Source of the DNA: an uncultured Lachnospiraceae bacterium
GTDB lineage: Bacteria; Bacillota_A; Clostridia; Lachnospirales; Lachnospiraceae
Reading direction: 5' to 3'
Length of the DNA stretch: 5,550 bases
Assembly: GCA_947302185.1 (NCBI GenBank)
Contig: CAMYVI010000180.1
Span: 1 to 5,550 of the forward strand
The notes under the pieces are model-generated. The model did not search any database and was not told the origin of the DNA. It saw nothing but the letters and a program-made list of their open reading frames with translations. How positions within the stretch are numbered: the stretch's first letter is position 1; each line of letters begins with the position of its first letter. Positions 5,543 through 5,550 of this stretch are shown piece after piece. Position numbers and translations under genes: made by a program.

Positions 5543-5550
5543 CTGCTCCT

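Overview
The window looks like part of an anaerobic Firmicutes (Clostridia, probably Lachnospiraceae-like) chromosome. This is inferred from the strong AGGAGG-type ribosome binding sites, the moderate GC content, the style of the cobalamin genes and a small two-helix membrane protein of a kind I recall from that group. No rRNA, tRNA, CRISPR array, insertion sequence or riboswitch was seen.

All seven complete genes and the one cut by the edge lie on the minus strand, so transcription runs from base 5550 towards base 1. In that order they are: a fused double-domain CobU-type protein (5542-4577); CbiB (4586-3468, overlapping cobU by 10 bases); a secreted lipoprotein with a ComEC-type metallo-beta-lactamase domain (3458-2400, TTG start); a 101-base gap filled by a 32-bp tandem repeat; a nitroreductase-family flavoprotein (2298-1744); a nicotinamidase/isochorismatase-type cysteine hydrolase (1661-1140); a second metallo-beta-lactamase-fold hydrolase of the cytosolic COG2220 type (1100-486); a 71-residue membrane protein (455-240); and the first 75 codons of CobD (225-1). 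Gaps are -10, 9, 101, 82, 39, 30 and 14 bases. No convincing terminator lies between genes, so one long transcript is plausible, possibly with internal initiation in the two larger gaps.

cobU, cbiB and cobD together cover the lower-ligand (nucleotide loop) stage of cobalamin synthesis. CobD makes (R)-1-amino-2-propanol phosphate, CbiB attaches it to adenosylcobyric acid, and CobU activates the product with GTP. Five genes with no textbook role in B12 sit between cbiB and cobD.

The points most worth a second look are three. The 32-bp repeat behind the lipoprotein gene reads as a chain of overlapping TGATG-coupled mini-ORFs resembling that gene's own C-terminus. The CobU fusion has two halves that appear to have decayed in complementary ways. 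CbiB carries an approximately 52-residue hydrophilic insert. I did not find a clear new multi-gene system; the repeat chain is the least explained structure.
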